From Phyllobacterium trifolii (GTDB lineage Bacteria > Pseudomonadota > Alphaproteobacteria > Rhizobiales > Rhizobiaceae), in contig NZ_JACHXN010000002.1 of assembly GCF_014192095.1 (NCBI RefSeq), positions 361,360-425,359 on the forward strand: a DNA stretch of 64,000 bases, written 5' to 3'. Under the pieces are notes generated by a model. It was not told the DNA's origin, made no database searches, and saw only the letters and a list, made by a program, of their open reading frames with translations. Shown one piece after another: positions 26,771 through 36,814 of this stretch (positions within the stretch are counted from its first letter, which is position 1; each line of letters starts with the position of its first letter). The translations under genes were made by a program, and so were the position numbers.

Positions 26771-27685
26771 TGGCTGCCCATTCTAAAGGCGGCGCTCGCG
26801 GACCACGGCGTGGCATATATACCGGAAGACGCGGTTTCATGCCACGTTGCCGGAGGCAGTCTCCAACGGCTGCTCACGACGTGGTGCCCGACTTTCATGG
26901 GCTATCACCTCTACTATCCCTCTCGGCGACAGACATCTCCCGCGTTCCAGCTGCTTCTGGAGGCGTTGCGGGTAAAGGGTTGATTGGGCAGGGTCTCTTT
27001 TGTGGTGTGCCCTTCGGGCCGGGCTCTAGGCGATGCCCCGAGCCGTTTCCCGTCTCGTCCCTCAGCGGGTGGCGATCCCTTTGCGAAGAAAGAGGCTCAG
27101 GAACTCACCACCAAAGTGATCATAGACTTTGGCAGGATATCGCCTGATACAATCGGCGCTCCTTTTGAGCCCAAACCCGCCTCCCTGTTCATTGAAGGGA
27201 AGGAGGTTTTCGCTGCTCAAGACCAGTTTGCGGGAATCCCAACGAGGCTTTTGAAATTGTGGTGCAGGTAAGCCGAAGCAGCGGTAAAAACTTCGCTGCC
27301 TCCAGGCTCTACAGCTTCGCAGCTTTACCTTGAACGCGCTGGGCTCTTAAAAGAACTCGAAGCTCTTGAATTTGGCATTGTTGGCTTTCGTAGTACTACC
27401 TGCATCAGCAATGCTGGCTCGCTGTATGATGAGGTCATGGCTGCAATCAAGCAGGGTCATCACAACGGAGGGGCGATCCGGAAACCGCAGTGTTCCAGGT
27501 AGAGTCCACCCCGCATTGCAAAACGGCTTTCTCGTTTCGCCGCCACTGGTAGTGGCATACGCACCGGCTAGGGATGTCAACGGGGACATCACCGTTGATC
27601 CCATAACCACGACGCCGTCCGACGAGGACTCTTTTCTTTTAGGGCTCTCTGAGCATTCCTCGTGTCAACGGAGTTCATTGCTCCG
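26771..27685. other. No intact gene; degenerate stretch
   Basis: About 0.9 kb without a convincing coding region. Short open frames on either strand have no family-like features I recognise. It is flanked by pseudogenes on both sides and is probably decayed accessory DNA. Confidence 0.5.
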
Positions 27686-28465
27686 TTACTGCATACCCCA
27701 GCCGTGACTGACGACGATTGATTGTCCCGTTAGTGCGTTTGAACGGAATGCGGCCAGGAAAAGGGTGGTCTGCGCCACATCCTCTACAGTGGTGAACTCC
27801 CCGTTAACAGTCTCCTTCAGCATGACGTTCCTAATGACGTCCTCCTCGGAAATCCCAAGTTTCTTCGCCTGTTCCGGGATCTGCTTGTCGACGAGCCGAG
27901 TTCGCACAAAGCCCGGGCAAATGACGTTGGCGCGGACACCGTGTACAGCGCCCTCCTTGGCGACGACCTTGGCAAGTCCCATAACGCCGTGCTTGGCCGT
28001 GACATAGGGGGCCTTCAACACCGATGCCTCCTTCGAATGCACCGAGCCCATATAGATGATGCTCCCGCCACGGCCGTGCTTGCACATCTCGCGCAAACAG
28101 GCCCGCGTCGTGAGAAAAGCCCCGTCCAGATGAACGGCGAGAAGCTGTTTCCATCGATGGAACTCGAACTCGTGGAGCGGGGCCACGGTCTGGATGCCGG
28201 CATTCGAAACCAGAATGTCGACTTTGCCGAAGGTGGCGACAATCTTGGCGACGCAGGCTTCGACCTCGGCTTCGTTGGTCACATCGACGGCAATCCCAAT
28301 CGCGTGTTCATGTCCGCCGAGCTCGTTGGCCACTGCGTTCGCGCGCTCCTGGTCTTGGTCAGCGATTGTCACACGCGCGCCTTCGCGCACGAAGAGTGCT
28401 GCAATTTCCATGCCGATGCCGCTCGCCGCTCCGGTGACAATGGCAACTTTGTTATCAAGAAGCAT
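27686..28465 (-). CDS. SDR oxidoreductase, 3-hydroxybutyrate dehydrogenase-like
   Basis: Classical SDR of 259 residues. It has the cofactor loop [11 protein letters not shown] at the end of strand 4, Ser in [13 protein letters not shown], the YVTAKHG catalytic Tyr-x3-Lys, and [22 protein letters not shown], which is characteristic of D-3-hydroxybutyrate dehydrogenases. It would interconvert 3-hydroxybutyrate and acetoacetate. The neighbouring acetoacetate decarboxylase fragment supports ketone-body or PHB metabolism. It ends in GWGMQ. Confidence 0.85.
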   Translation of the reverse strand: MLLDNKVAIVTGAASGIGMEIAALFVREGARVTIADQDQERANAVANELGGHEHAIGIAVDVTNEAEVEACVAKIVATFGKVDILVSNAGIQTVAPLHEFEFHRWKQLLAVHLDGAFLTTRACLREMCKHGRGGSIIYMGSVHSKEASVLKAPYVTAKHGVMGLAKVVAKEGAVHGVRANVICPGFVRTRLVDKQIPEQAKKLGISEEDVIRNVMLKETVNGEFTTVEDVAQTTLFLAAFRSNALTGQSIVVSHGWGMQ

Positions 28466-28489
28466 AATTTATTCTCCTGTGTGCGGGGT

Positions 28490-29525
28490 TTAGCGCAGAT
28501 AGTCGTGGACGACGTTGCCGAGACCGAGGGTCAGGTCGGCGATGAAATGCATTGTCGAGACCACCTCAAGCACCGGCAGGTCGGCGACGGGTGCCAACGC
28601 ATGTGCGTGGAGATCGAGCGCGCCCGGCCCCGTCCATGCCCCGTGGAGTGCGATATCCTCGAGATAGTATTCAACCAGTTCGCAAATGCGCGGACTGCCG
28701 TCGACATGTGGAATGATCTTGAGCAGGAAATTGGGCGCGGCGAGCGAGGCGAGCACCGCAGCCGCATCAGCGGCTTTGTGCTTGTAACCCATGGTGCCGG
28801 TGGCTACGCGCACGGGCCCATAGTCGAGGGTACCCACGAGTGTGTCGGTCTCGGCGCCAAGCGTTGGTTGAGCAAACTTTTTCGGAAAGCCCCAAAGCTC
28901 CCGCCCGGCGGCAATCGGCGATTCGTCGTTGAGGAAGTGACCGCGCCGACGCTGAAGCGCATGGCCCCGCTGTTGATGCGGTCGAAGTCAACCAGCCGCT
29001 CTAGCGTCGACTTGAGCGCTTGCGTGTCGTAGTAACTGGTGGCTTCGGTGGAACCATGGGGCCAAAGCCAGGGCGTAGCAGGCGGGGCTTGAAAAAACCC
29101 GGCGCGCCCAGGCACAAAGCCCGGGCTGCGCTCCATTGATTTGACAAGGCGCGGACGACATCGCCCTTTGATGGGTCAAATTGCGCCAACAACGTCGCGA
29201 TATTATCGTTGCCGTCGGCTGCCGAGCTGGGCGGAAACTGCCAATATGGATCGGTTGAAGTGACAAGCTCCCAGAATTGCCGGAGCTTTGCGACGCGGTC
29301 CTCGTGCGGATTGCCAGCTATGAGGGCAGCGTTGATCGCGCCGATGGAAATCCCGGCAGTCCAGTCGGGATGAAGACCGGCCTCTGCCAGTCCTTGATAG
29401 ACGCCTGCCTGATATGCGCCGAGGGTACCGCCCCCCTGCAGCAAAAGCGCAATGCGTTCGAAGGGCGGTCGTCCCCTCCGCTGAGGATGTTCCGATACTG
29501 GATCCGTAAGAACATGTTCGTTCAT
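28490..29525 (-). pseudogene. Patatin-like phospholipase/acetoacetate decarboxylase deletion chimera
   Basis: The 5' part (29525 to about 29090) encodes a patatin N-terminus with LLLQGGGTLGAYQAGVYQG and the lipase motif GISIGAINA. A frameshift at or after a T6 run (GFF) moves the frame to TPWLWPHGSTEATSYYD through MRFSVGAV (to about 28945). The third frame is the C-terminal about 150 residues of acetoacetate decarboxylase: [62 protein letters not shown]. About 0.9 kb spanning both genes appears deleted. The SDR gene follows 24 bases later. Confidence 0.85.
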
Positions 29526-29612
29526 GATGATTTCCTCTCGCCGTCTTCTAATGATGCGACGGCAACTTGATGACTCTTGATAAAAGACTGTTGTCGGCCG
29601 AAGGCGTTCGCG

Positions 29613-30077
29613 TCAGACCATAGATCGTTGCAAGCTCGCCAGGTCTGCAGCGCAGACAAGACTGAATGCCAGGAGCGGATCGGGATCCAGACTCTTGGTC
29701 AGCGCTTCCGTGGCGAGTTGCCGAAGTTCCACTCTCGGCTTCAGGGATATCTCGAGGATGGCCCTGAGCGCGGCCTCCGCTGCGCCGATGACATCGGATG
29801 AAGCAAAGAACCGCATTCGGTTGATAAGCCCGATCAGGTGTTGTTCCTCGCCGCTGAGCTCGATGTCGTCTCGCGTGTAAGCGCGCAGCAGCAGGTTCGA
29901 CGCGTACATCACGAAGTCGACGTAGACCCCCTCCCGCTTTGTGATTTCCTCGGCGACACGCTGCAGCCGATATTGACCGCGATGCGTGTAAATTGCCGCC
30001 ATCAGCGAAGCCCCGGCACCAAGGAGCGCTCCCAGCAGCGCGAAGACAGGACTGAGAAAGGCTGGATCAATGTTCAT
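29613..30077 (-). CDS. Membrane-anchored protein of unknown function in an RND operon
   Basis: A 154-residue protein with an N-terminal transmembrane segment (PVFALLGALLGAGASLMAAIY) and a helical cytosolic region. It starts 1 base after the stop of the lipoprotein hydrolase gene, so it is the last gene of the five-gene efflux operon. I do not recognise the family. Confidence 0.7.
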   Translation of the reverse strand: MNIDPAFLSPVFALLGALLGAGASLMAAIYTHRGQYRLQRVAEEITKREGVYVDFVMYASNLLLRAYTRDDIELSGEEQHLIGLINRMRFFASSDVIGAAEAALRAILEISLKPRVELRQLATEALTKSLDPDPLLAFSLVCAADLASLQRSMV

Positions 30078-30078
30078 A

Positions 30079-31326
30079 TCAATACGAGACCTGACCGTCG
30101 ACGAGCTGCCCGCTCGAAGGAGAAAGTTCGCGTTTCAATACGTCGCGAGCCTCGCCGCTGATAACCGAGACCGGGGCCGCAACGGCCACGCGGGCCGCCG
30201 ACCCGGCAAAATTGGCAGCCGCCACCCCCGCTTGATCCGCAAATGACGCTTCTCGTCCCGATAGCGATTGCCCGGCCAGCCGTCTCCCAAGCAGGCGTAC
30301 GATCTCAGGACTGTCGGCAAAGGCATTGTGGCCGAGCGGATCGTTCGAGGCGATGGCGCTCGTGTCGATGACCGAAACGCCAAGTTCTTCAAGCACAGAG
30401 GCATATGGTTTGAGATCTGCGCCACCGACACGGTCGACGCCGCCTGAGAGCCAGCCAGAGACCTCCAGAGCCTTGTCGTGTGTCGACATCAGGATCGCAA
30501 AATGCGGCCGCTTTGGCCCCATTTCGATGAACTGGCGGCGAAACACATCGATATCGATGTCTGGCGATGCAAGGATGACATTCTTGACCTTGGCCGGGAT
30601 CGACTTTTCGCGCATGGCAACACCGCGCAGTGCCTCGGCCGCGAGCCAGGTCCCCATCGAATGCGCGAGAATAGTCACGTCATCGACATCGGGGCTTCGG
30701 GTGGCCTGAAGGATCAGATCCTCCAGGGCTCGCCGCGAGTAGTTGGCGCTTTCCTTGTCATAGAGGTAGTCCAAAACCCGCGCCCGCGATGGCCAGGCGA
30801 AGAGAATCGGTGCCGCATCGGTGCCCGAGTCGTGAACGATCTGGGCGAAGCGGAAGACGGCGTCGGCATAGGTGTTGTTGAAGCCATGGACAAAGATGAG
30901 TACCTGCCGCCTGGCGTTGCGGTTCTTGCGAAACCACTGGAAAGCCTGACCTTCCGTCGCAACCTTGCCGGCTTCAAGGACTGCAAACTCCTTTTGCGGA
31001 TTCGGCGGTACGCGTGAGGGCCATTGCACCTTGCCGATCTCGCGGTTTCGATCCGGAGGAATGGAGACGGAGACGTTGTTGAGCGAGATCGCCGTTCCAC
31101 GCTCGCCCGAATAGAGTCGACCGGGATCGTCCGATGACTTGCGCGTCGTCGCCACCAGCATGTTCACCCGGCTGGCGTCGCTCGCGGCCACGGCCACCTG
31201 AGGAGGTTGAAGCACGTTTTCCACCCGGGTCGCGCAGCCGGTTATTGCGACGGACATGAGCACCGCCACCGGGAGCAGCTGGGGTGCGCATCTTCGAAAG
31301 GGGTTGGGAGACATTTTGGCGCCCAT
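30079..31326 (-). CDS. Lipoprotein alpha/beta hydrolase (DUF900-like)
   Basis: A 415-residue predicted lipoprotein: the signal ends in the lipobox ITGC (ATRVEN follows). The hydrolase domain has VLIFVHGFNNTYADAVFRFAQI (oxyanion region), LFAWPSRARVLDYLYD and the nucleophile elbow ILAHSMGTWLAAEALRG. The ATG at 31326 sits 1 base after the pump gene stop and behind GGGGAG. DUF900 proteins are uncharacterised serine hydrolases. Location at the membrane next to a pump suggests it modifies a substrate or the envelope, which is inference. Confidence 0.85.
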   Translation of the reverse strand: MGAKMSPNPFRRCAPQLLPVAVLMSVAITGCATRVENVLQPPQVAVAASDASRVNMLVATTRKSSDDPGRLYSGERGTAISLNNVSVSIPPDRNREIGKVQWPSRVPPNPQKEFAVLEAGKVATEGQAFQWFRKNRNARRQVLIFVHGFNNTYADAVFRFAQIVHDSGTDAAPILFAWPSRARVLDYLYDKESANYSRRALEDLILQATRSPDVDDVTILAHSMGTWLAAEALRGVAMREKSIPAKVKNVILASPDIDIDVFRRQFIEMGPKRPHFAILMSTHDKALEVSGWLSGGVDRVGGADLKPYASVLEELGVSVIDTSAIASNDPLGHNAFADSPEIVRLLGRRLAGQSLSGREASFADQAGVAAANFAGSAARVAVAAPVSVISGEARDVLKRELSPSSGQLVDGQVSY

Positions 31327-31327
31327 C

Positions 31328-34300
31328 TCAGTGCTCCCCGGCATCGCGCGGAATCCGGAACCAGGCAACGTAGAGCGCCGGCAGGAAGAGAAGCGTCAGT
31401 GCCGTTCCAACGACGATGCCGCCCATCATGGCGTAGGCCATGGGTCCCCAGAAGATCTCGTGCGAAATGGGGATCAGCGCCAACGTCGCAGCAGCCGCGG
31501 TCAGCATGATCGGCCGCATCCGATGCTCGGTCGCCTCGACGACCGCCTTCCATGGCGACATTCCCTCCGCGCGCAATTCCTCGATCTGCACGATCAAAAT
31601 CACCGAGTTGCGGATAAGAATGCCGACGAGCGCGAGCACGCCAAGGAGGGCGACGAAGCCAAGGGGGGCATGGCTCAGATACAGGGCCGCGACGACGCCG
31701 ATGAGGGCCAACGGGGCAACCGAGAACACCAAAAACAGCCTGTGGAAGCTTTGAAGCTGCACCATCAGCAGTGTTGCCATGACGAGGAGCATGGCCGGGA
31801 TCACGCTCGCGATCGGACCCTGCGATTTGGCGCTTTCCTCGACCGCTCCGGCGACTTCGAGGTGATAGCCTGCCGGCAACGTCTTTTCGAACGCCGCAAT
31901 CTTGTCGGTGAGCGCTTTAACAATGGTTGCGGGCTGCGTCGTGTCGCTGATCCCGGCCTTGACAGTGATCGTCGGGAGCCTGTCGCGCCGCCAGACCGTC
32001 GGCTGTTCGAGTTCATATCGGAACGTTGCGACCGACGACAACGGCACCGACTGGCCGCTGCTGGCTTGCAGCTGCAGGTCGAGCAGCGTGTCGATCGAGC
32101 CGCGCTCCTTTTCCGCAGCGCGGCCAACGACATCGACGAGATAGATGTCGTCCCGGACTTGTGTTACCGAGTCCCCTTGAACGACGGTGTTGAGCGCCAT
32201 GGCGATGTCCTGGGACGAGACGCCAAGCTGCCTTGCCTTGTCCTGCATCACGTCGATCTTCACAACGCGCGCCGGTTCATTCCAGTCAAAGGCAAGGTTC
32301 TTGAGGGAAGGATTGGTGCCTACGACAGTCCCCAGTTTTTGTGCCAGATCGCGCACCGTCTGAAGATCCTCGCCGGACACGCGGTACTGAATCGGCTTGC
32401 CGACGGGGGGGCCGATTTCCAGAAGCTTCACATAGGCGTCAGTTCCGGGAAAGGTCTTCTGAAGGTAAGCTTCGACGTCCTTCTTCAGATTGTCGCGTAC
32501 ATCGAGCCCTTTGGTGACGATGACGGTCTGCCCGAAGGCAACGTCGGCCGGCTGGACGTCGAAGGAAAGAACGAAGCGCGGCGCGCCCCGTCCGACATAC
32601 GTCGACCAATGCTCGACCGCAGGGTTGCCGGCCAGCACTTCACGCTCGAATTGACCCATCTGACGGCCCGTTTCGGCGATCGAACTGTTCTGCGGCAGGT
32701 TCCAGTCAATGATGAGTTCCGGACGGTCGGAGCTCGGAAAGAACTGCTGCTGCACCATGGACAGGCCAACGACTGATCCGGCGAAGAGGAGAACAGTGGC
32801 GATGATCGTCATCCAGCGCCAGCGCAGGCAGAATTGCAGCAAGTGCGAAAACGCCTTCGCGGACCAGCCCTTGTGATCTGCATGCTTCTTCATCGACTTG
32901 GGCAGCAGGGTCACACCGATGAGGGGGGTGAATACCACGGCAACGATCCAGGATACGATGAGTGATACGGCGATGACGACGAAGAGAGTGAAGGTGAACT
33001 CACCGGCGCTGCTCTTGTTGAACGCGACCGGGATGAAACCCGCGACGGTCACGAGCGTGCCGGTGAGCATCGGGAAGGCTGTGGACGTGTAGACATAGGT
33101 GGCCGCCTTGGTAAGACTGTCACCCAATTCCAGACGCGCCACCATCATCTCGACCGCGATCATGGCGTCGTCAACGAGAAGGCCAAGCGCGATGATGAGC
33201 GCCCCGAGCGAGATTCGCTGCAGCGAAATGTCAAAATAGAGCATCACCATGAAGGTGATAGCCAAGACGAGCGGAATCGCGATCGCCACGACAAGCCCGG
33301 CACGGAACCCGAGACTGATGAAACTGATCGCAAGCACGATGGCGACCGCCTCGAACAGGGCTTTTGTGAAGCCTCCGACTGCCTCGTGAACCACTGCCGG
33401 CTGATCGGAGACCCGTTCGACCGAGACGCCTACCGGAAGTTCCTGAATGATCCCGGTGATGGTCTTGTCTAGTGCTTCGCCGAAGGCCAAAAGGTTGCCG
33501 CCTGTCTTCATGCCAATCGCAAGCCCGATTGCCGGCTTCCCGTTGAAGCGGAAGAGCGAGCGTGGCGGATCGACATAGCCGCGGCTTATGCTGGCTACGT
33601 CCGTCAGCGCAAAAAAGCGGTCGTTTACCCTCAGATTGATACCGCGCAAGGTGTCTTCGGAAAGAAAGCGGCCGCCGACGCGCAAGGCGATGCGCTCCGG
33701 ACCCGCCTCAACGAAACCGGACTGCGTCACGGCGTTTTGCGCCTGCAGTGCCGAGATAATCGCGGCGCGGTCGAGGCCGAGGGCAGCGATCTTGCGGGTC
33801 GAGAACTCGAGATAAATGACCTCGTCCTGCGCACCCACGATGTCGACCTTGCCCACATCCGGCAGTTTGAGGATCTGGGTTCGGGCGTCCTCGGCGAAAT
33901 CGCGCAACTCCCGCTGACTCAGCCCGTCACCGCTAAAGGCAAAGATATTGCCATAGACGTCCCCGAACTGATCATCGAAGAACGGACCGGCCACCCCTTG
34001 GGGGAACTCGTGCCTGATATCGTCAATCAGGTTGCGCACCCGCGACCAGGCGGGCTTGACGTCCTGCGCGTTTGTTTTCGGCAGCAGATCGACGAAGACG
34101 ATCGTCTGACCGGCGGTGGTGATACTGCGGGTATGCTCGAGATTGTCGAGTTCCTGCAGCTTCTTTTCGATGCGGTCGGTGACCTGCTGCGTCACTTCCT
34201 GAGCAGACGCCCCTGGCCACTGAGCCTGGATCACCATGGTTTTGATTGTGAAGGACGGGTCTTCCTCGCGGCCGAGGGCCATGTAGGCATACGCGCCGGC

Positions 34301-34378
34301 CACTGCGAAGATGATCATGAAATACCAGACGAGCGAGCGATGCTCGAGCGCCCAGTCTGAAAGGTTGAACTTGTTCAC
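31328..34378 (-). CDS. RND efflux pump inner-membrane transporter 1
   Basis: A 1016-residue RND transporter, slightly shorter than AcrB-type pumps. It shows an N-terminal transmembrane segment, AYMALGREEDPSFTIKTMVI, LLVDDAMIAVEMMVARLE in the TM4 region, and the repeated second half ending with LTLLFLPALYVAWF. Proton-driven export of drugs, solvents or cations is expected. The ATG overlaps the second adaptor by 4 bases. No outer-membrane factor gene is adjacent. Confidence 0.93.
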   Translation of the reverse strand: MNKFNLSDWALEHRSLVWYFMIIFAVAGAYAYMALGREEDPSFTIKTMVIQAQWPGASAQEVTQQVTDRIEKKLQELDNLEHTRSITTAGQTIVFVDLLPKTNAQDVKPAWSRVRNLIDDIRHEFPQGVAGPFFDDQFGDVYGNIFAFSGDGLSQRELRDFAEDARTQILKLPDVGKVDIVGAQDEVIYLEFSTRKIAALGLDRAAIISALQAQNAVTQSGFVEAGPERIALRVGGRFLSEDTLRGINLRVNDRFFALTDVASISRGYVDPPRSLFRFNGKPAIGLAIGMKTGGNLLAFGEALDKTITGIIQELPVGVSVERVSDQPAVVHEAVGGFTKALFEAVAIVLAISFISLGFRAGLVVAIAIPLVLAITFMVMLYFDISLQRISLGALIIALGLLVDDAMIAVEMMVARLELGDSLTKAATYVYTSTAFPMLTGTLVTVAGFIPVAFNKSSAGEFTFTLFVVIAVSLIVSWIVAVVFTPLIGVTLLPKSMKKHADHKGWSAKAFSHLLQFCLRWRWMTIIATVLLFAGSVVGLSMVQQQFFPSSDRPELIIDWNLPQNSSIAETGRQMGQFEREVLAGNPAVEHWSTYVGRGAPRFVLSFDVQPADVAFGQTVIVTKGLDVRDNLKKDVEAYLQKTFPGTDAYVKLLEIGPPVGKPIQYRVSGEDLQTVRDLAQKLGTVVGTNPSLKNLAFDWNEPARVVKIDVMQDKARQLGVSSQDIAMALNTVVQGDSVTQVRDDIYLVDVVGRAAEKERGSIDTLLDLQLQASSGQSVPLSSVATFRYELEQPTVWRRDRLPTITVKAGISDTTQPATIVKALTDKIAAFEKTLPAGYHLEVAGAVEESAKSQGPIASVIPAMLLVMATLLMVQLQSFHRLFLVFSVAPLALIGVVAALYLSHAPLGFVALLGVLALVGILIRNSVILIVQIEELRAEGMSPWKAVVEATEHRMRPIMLTAAAATLALIPISHEIFWGPMAYAMMGGIVVGTALTLLFLPALYVAWFRIPRDAGEH

Positions 34379-35472
34379 GGGCGCTGCTCCTGTTGTGTTC
34401 TCACGGCCTGACCCTCGGCCAGCTGGTCGACGCCGGCGACGACCACTTCTTCTCCGTCCTTGAGCCCGGAGAGGACCCGGATAGAGCGGACGCCAGTGGG
34501 GGAGATGTCGAGCCGTACGGATCTCAGTGAAACGGTGTGGGTTGTGGGGTCGACCACCCAGACACGGTCAGTGCCATCGCTCTTGACGAGCGCCGTTGCA
34601 GGCAGCACGACGGGGAGCCCCTGCTGCGTCTGTGGCGGCGTGGCCCTGACCACCGATCCAAAACGGAAAACGTCCGGTGCCTTGTCGATGGCGATTTTCA
34701 GCCTGTGGGTGCGGGTGCCGGCATCGGCCTGCGGCCCGATCTCGCGCAGGATGCCTGAGGTCCGCAGCGTATCATCGAGCTGAAGTGCGATGTCGAATCG
34801 GTCGCCGACGCGCACGGATCGGAGGTACTCTTCCGGAACGTCGACGATCACGTCACGCTGATCAAGGCGAGCGATTGTGAGGACTGGCTGACCGGCGGTC
34901 GCTGTCTGTCCGACTTCCACGGGCGTGGCCGCCACAACACCATCGAACTCGGCCTTCAGCTTGGCATACCCAAGCTGCTCGCGCGCCTTATCGAGGCTGG
35001 CATTTGCCTTTGCCACGTTCGCCTGCGCCGACTCCAACTCCTGCTCGGCAAGATCCAGATCCGCGGCGCTCGCCGCGCTCGTCGCGGCCAGCCTCTGCTT
35101 GCGCTCCTGCGTCAACAGGGCGTTCCCACGCTGCGCTTCAGCGCTGCGCAGATCGGCTTCGGCGCTGCGGACGGCGAGTTCAAGAGCGAGCGGATCAATC
35201 TCGGCCACGATGTCGCCCGCCCGCACCAGGTCGCCCACACTCGCTTTACGCGATACGACGCGCCCCAGCGTGCGGAATGCAAGATCGGTTTGCACCCCCG
35301 CCTGGACGACGCCGGGGAAGCGCACTGTCTGCGCCTGCGCAGCACTGGCGGCTGCGGACTTGACGGAGCGCGGCCCGGCCAGCTCGCTAGAGCCGGCGTC
35401 CTGATCGCAGCCGGCAAGAAGTGCGACTGCCGCAAGGACTGAAAGCGAGTAATGAAAACGGTAACGGGCCAT
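34375..35472 (-). CDS. RND periplasmic adaptor (membrane fusion protein), second of two
   Basis: A 365-residue adaptor with a lipoprotein signal (VLAAVALLAGC). The lipoyl half-motifs VQTDLAFRTLGRVVSRKASVGD and FDGVVAATPVEVGQTATAGQPV flank a coiled-coil hairpin rich in Ala, Glu and Gln, followed by beta-barrel and membrane-proximal domains. It starts 1 base after the first adaptor stop. Two different adaptors with one pump suggest a heteromeric adaptor ring. Confidence 0.9.
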   Translation of the reverse strand: MARYRFHYSLSVLAAVALLAGCDQDAGSSELAGPRSVKSAAASAAQAQTVRFPGVVQAGVQTDLAFRTLGRVVSRKASVGDLVRAGDIVAEIDPLALELAVRSAEADLRSAEAQRGNALLTQERKQRLAATSAASAADLDLAEQELESAQANVAKANASLDKAREQLGYAKLKAEFDGVVAATPVEVGQTATAGQPVLTIARLDQRDVIVDVPEEYLRSVRVGDRFDIALQLDDTLRTSGILREIGPQADAGTRTHRLKIAIDKAPDVFRFGSVVRATPPQTQQGLPVVLPATALVKSDGTDRVWVVDPTTHTVSLRSVRLDISPTGVRSIRVLSGLKDGEEVVVAGVDQLAEGQAVRTQQEQRP

Positions 35473-35473
35473 C

Positions 35474-36550
35474 TTATCTATCCTCCCAGGCCACGGTTTG
35501 ACCTTCCTTGAGAAACTTCCCTCCCTCGGTGACGATCAGGTCCTGCGGGGCGATACCGCCGGAGGCGATCAGATCACTGTCGCGATACCTCGCCACCGCG
35601 ATCTTCCGGAGGGAGACAGAACTGCTGCCCGGGGCGACAAGCCACACGGCGGGCTCGCCTTTGGCGGAGGCGATAGCGCTCGCAGGCAGGACGATCCCCT
35701 CGCGCGGCGGGGAGCGAAATTTACCGACTACAGGCGTGCCGAGCGGCCATTGCGCAACATCGGGGAGTGCCACCTTGATACGGATGGTTCCGGTTCTCGT
35801 GTCGATGAAGGGAGAGACCTCCCTGACCGTCGCCCGCGTTTCGGGTGCGCGATCCGCCACCGGCGCAACATCGACACCGGGTAACGGCTGACCTTCGATA
35901 AAAAAGGCCTCGAAGACATTGAAAACGGCATCGCGGGCCCCGTTATGGGCGAGTGTGAAGGCGGGCTGCGCCGCCGACACCACCCGTCCGACCTCGATGT
36001 CCCGCGCGGTTATGATTCCGTCGGCGTCGGCTTTCAGTTTGGTGTAGGAAAGAGCGTCCTCCGCCGTCCCCAGTGCCACTTCGGCAGCCTCCAGTGAGGC
36101 TTGCGCCGTGCGCAGATCCTTATCCGCTTCATCAAAGGTGGCCTGCGAAATGGACCGCGAGTGCAGCAGCGCCTCATACCGCTCGAACGTCAGCGCCTTC
36201 TGTCTGGCAATCGCCTGCGCCGACTGCAGCCCGGCCCGGGCGACTTCCACATCGGCACGCTGTTCGCTGTCATCGAGGCGAGCGAGAATGTCGCCGGCGT
36301 GCACGGGCGAACTGACGTCGACAAAGCGCTCGATCACCCTGCCGCTTACCCGGAACGAAAGGTTAGACTGGATCCGCGCCTTCACCTCGCCAGTGATTTC
36401 CGCTCGCGGCTGATATTCGGCGGACGAGGCGCGAATGGCCTGAACATGCTGTTGCGGAGGTAGGACTACCGCTTTTTCGTCGCAGGCGGCGAGTAGGACG
36501 CAGGCGAGACCGATTCCAATAAGACGTACAGGCTGCATTTTTTGCTCCAT
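35474..36550 (-). CDS. RND periplasmic adaptor, first of two
   Basis: A 358-residue adaptor from the ATG at 36550, with signal and lipobox VLLAAC. It shows GEVKARIQSNLSFRVSGRVIERFVDVSSPVHAGDILARLD, a coiled-coil hairpin, and DADGIITARDIEVGRVVSAAQPAF as the second lipoyl half. It is the first gene of the five-gene pump operon and is divergent from a TetR gene across an operator-bearing intergenic region. Confidence 0.9.
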   Translation of the reverse strand: MEQKMQPVRLIGIGLACVLLAACDEKAVVLPPQQHVQAIRASSAEYQPRAEITGEVKARIQSNLSFRVSGRVIERFVDVSSPVHAGDILARLDDSEQRADVEVARAGLQSAQAIARQKALTFERYEALLHSRSISQATFDEADKDLRTAQASLEAAEVALGTAEDALSYTKLKADADGIITARDIEVGRVVSAAQPAFTLAHNGARDAVFNVFEAFFIEGQPLPGVDVAPVADRAPETRATVREVSPFIDTRTGTIRIKVALPDVAQWPLGTPVVGKFRSPPREGIVLPASAIASAKGEPAVWLVAPGSSSVSLRKIAVARYRDSDLIASGGIAPQDLIVTEGGKFLKEGQTVAWEDR

Positions 36551-36675
36551 TACCGTTTGCAACCAAAGAGGTATGAGCCAGGCATGCAGCTCAGCCTCCG
36601 CGAGAGGGTTCGAGTTTTTATGGTGGTGAGGAATCCGCGCTTGCCGTTGGCGGCTCATCAATTGTGTGACTATTA

Positions 36676-36786
36676 AGTCATTTCGACTTTCTAGTCAATA
36701 TGAAATACGCGCATAAGTGCTATGCAAAAGAATGGGTACGCAAAGTCTCTTCGGCTTCGGAATGGACTTTCAGGTCAATATGACTT
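36676..36786. promoter_or_regulatory. Two TetR operator-like sites between pump operon and tetR
   Basis: Site A (36676-36703) reads AGTCATTTCGACTTT then CTAGTCAATATGA. Site B (36764-36786) shares GACTTTCAGGTCAATATGA. A third copy in the opposite orientation lies at 38168-38195. The common core is GACTTTC/AAA-AGGTCAATATGA. Their position between divergent regulator and target genes supports an operator role. Confidence 0.6.
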
Positions 36787-36814
36787 ATTTGTAGGTAGAA
36801 TTTGAGGAATCACG

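Noticed and set aside
31256..32776. A 506-codon plus-strand frame opposite the RND pump gene
   Set aside because: It has His/Arg/Asp-rich composition typical of antisense frames and lies opposite an intact pump.
36541..36814. An outer-membrane factor (TolC-like) gene for the pumps
   Set aside because: No such gene is seen anywhere near either pump operon; the spacer here is a control region.
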